A stretch of DNA of 6,366 bases from Rubrobacter sp. (GTDB lineage: Bacteria > Actinomycetota > Rubrobacteria > Rubrobacterales > Rubrobacteraceae): assembly GCA_013815485.1 (NCBI GenBank), contig JACDGB010000113.1:1-6366 (forward strand), read 5' to 3'. A program made the translations under genes and the position numbers. Shown here piece by piece: positions 5,206 through 6,366 of this stretch; the first letter of the stretch is position 1, and every line of letters starts with the position of its first letter. The notes beneath the pieces were generated by a model. That model had not been told where the DNA came from. It made no database searches and was given only the letters and a program-made list of their open reading frames with translations.

Positions 5206-6366
5206 TTGAAGACCAAAGCTTTGCTAATGATGGCGCTGGTTCTCGCGTTCGCGACGTCGATGCCGGCGGCGCTCGCGCAGAACACCGCCGCGCCGAATAC
5301 CGAGAACGACGAGTTCTTGCCGAGGGAAAACCTGGTGCTCGATAGCGCCGTGGCGGTGAACCTGTCCAAAGACTTCGCCACCTTACCCTTACACAAGGGC
5401 AACGTCGATGGCGAGACCGTCTGGTTCGTTATAACCGACGCCTCCGACGAAGGTATCGCCAACGAACTCGGGCTGAACTTCGCCCCCAAGCTGTCCAGCA
5501 TCACCACCGGCTGCCCTCTCTGCGCGCAGCAGGTCGAGTCCAAGAGCCAGATACTGGGCGAGAGCGAGGTCACGTTCGAGGGCGGGCCCGACTTCAGCCC
5601 CGAGCGTCTCCTCGATCCCGGCGTGGCCTTCTTCCCGCCCCAAATAGCCCGTCCCGGTGCAGTGGCCGATGACAAGTACAGTCCCTTTGTCCGCGTCAAG
5701 GGCAGCGACGTGGTCTACAACGCGCCCATCGTCGCGGTCGGCGACGGGCCCTTCGATGCCACGACCCACACCAACACCCACGACCGGCTCCTGGCTATCG
5801 ACACCGAGGAGATGACCGTGGACATGGGCTTGATCCGCGGCTCGGCCAACGGCAAGGACATCGTCTACCTCAACTTCGACGCGTCCAACTCGGTCACGGC
5901 GACCCTCGAGCGGAGCATCTTCGTGCCGAACCTCGCCCTGTCGCCCTTCGCGAACGGCAGTACTCGCCAGGATTCGGCTCGCGCGGAGATCTTCACCTTC
6001 GTCAACGGCCCGGTCGGCCAGGAAAGCCCGCCGGCGCAGGGGATCCGTCACCTCATCCGTGATGGTCTCAACACGCAGGAGCTCAGCCTGGAGAACACGG
6101 AGCTGCTGGAGGCCTTGCGTAACGGCGGCGATCTGGAGAATGTTTTCGAGGTCTTCCCCACGCTCGAAGACCCGGCTCTCGCCCAGGCCTACACACCGCT
6201 GTGGGATCTCAACGTGGGCGTGTGGAGCGATGAGGCGGTAGCCGACGGGCGCAACATCGCGCTTAGGGACGCGAACGAGATCCGTGCCGTCGCGGCCACG
6301 GGAGAGTTGACATCGCCCGGTGGCCTGCCGCTCGCCTCGGCGAACGAGGTCATCAACTGTCCGGCG
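5206..6366 (+). CDS. Exported protein of unknown function, 3' end beyond the window
   Basis: The frame is open from TTG at 5206 to the window end (387 codons, no stop). The TTG start is supported by AAAGGAGA (5193-5200) five bases upstream and by the N-terminus it gives: MKTK, a hydrophobic run to about residue 22, then PAALA-Q, a good signal peptidase I site after residue 24. The mature protein has WFVITDASDEGIANELGLNF near 76-95, a CxxC pair C103/C106 in TTGCPLCAQQ, a His-rich THTNTHD around H188 and H192, and many Asp/Asn-rich turns suggesting beta structure. A further Cys is at 385, close to the edge. I do not recognise the family with confidence; the WFVITDASD...LGLNFAPKL block recalls uncharacterised exported proteins of actinobacteria and Deinococcota, possibly of a DUF. 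The CxxC could bind metal or form a disulfide. Gap to the previous gene is 101 bases. Confidence 0.8.
   Translation, partial: MKTKALLMMALVLAFATSMPAALAQNTAAPNTENDEFLPRENLVLDSAVAVNLSKDFATLPLHKGNVDGETVWFVITDASDEGIANELGLNFAPKLSSITTGCPLCAQQVESKSQILGESEVTFEGGPDFSPERLLDPGVAFFPPQIARPGAVADDKYSPFVRVKGSDVVYNAPIVAVGDGPFDATTHTNTHDRLLAIDTEEMTVDMGLIRGSANGKDIVYLNFDASNSVTATLERSIFVPNLALSPFANGSTRQDSARAEIFTFVNGPVGQESPPAQGIRHLIRDGLNTQELSLENTELLEALRNGGDLENVFEVFPTLEDPALAQAYTPLWDLNVGVWSDEAVADGRNIALRDANEIRAVAATGELTSPGGLPLASANEVINCPA

Noticed and set aside
5389..6051. Long minus-strand frame opposite the exported protein
   Set aside because: It is a shadow of a high-GC coding strand; the plus-strand frame has the signal peptide, ribosome binding site and sensible composition.

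Overview
The window reads as high-GC chromosomal DNA from an actinobacterium. Several proteins, from memory, look most like those of Rubrobacter and relatives (class Rubrobacteria); no marker gene confirms this. It holds five intact genes, one gene that runs off the right edge, one decayed gene, and several well-formed hairpins and repeat-type regulatory sites in the spacers.

Region by region: (1) 1-537 holds no recognisable gene, only the 3' flank of the minus-strand gene and some hairpins. (2) 538-1230, minus strand, is an intact Crp/Fnr-family regulator. Divergent from it, at 1383-1681 on the plus strand, lies a shattered DsrE-family gene: three reading frames and a lost middle, but clear blocks of the family. 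Between them sits a perfect 7-4-7 palindrome with Crp-type geometry, placed to act on both promoters. (3) 1682-1866 is a spacer with a long imperfect hairpin; 1867-2355 encodes a small DUF417 (YkgB/RclC-type) membrane protein, followed by a nested hairpin. (4) 2449-2480 holds three TAAG repeats at exact 11-bp spacing, then a sensor histidine kinase (2542-3864) and an OmpR/PhoB-type response regulator (3861-4556) overlapping by ATGA. (5) 4557-4879 is a spacer with a run of 11-bp repeats built on GTTCACC, the unit of actinobacterial PHO boxes, ahead of a 74-residue unknown protein (4880-5104). (6) From 5206, with a TTG start, an exported protein of unknown function with a CxxC motif runs past the window end.

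Working together: the kinase and regulator are one translationally coupled two-component unit whose promoter carries the box type its own regulator class binds, so autoregulation is likely. The Crp-family protein probably once controlled the neighbouring DsrE-family gene; that target is dead while regulator and operator survive. The PHO-box-like array suggests that the small protein, and perhaps the exported one, respond to a PhoP/RegX3-type regulator. Whether the regulator encoded here is that protein cannot be decided from the sequence. I see no sign of a mobile element, CRISPR array, RNA gene or defence system.
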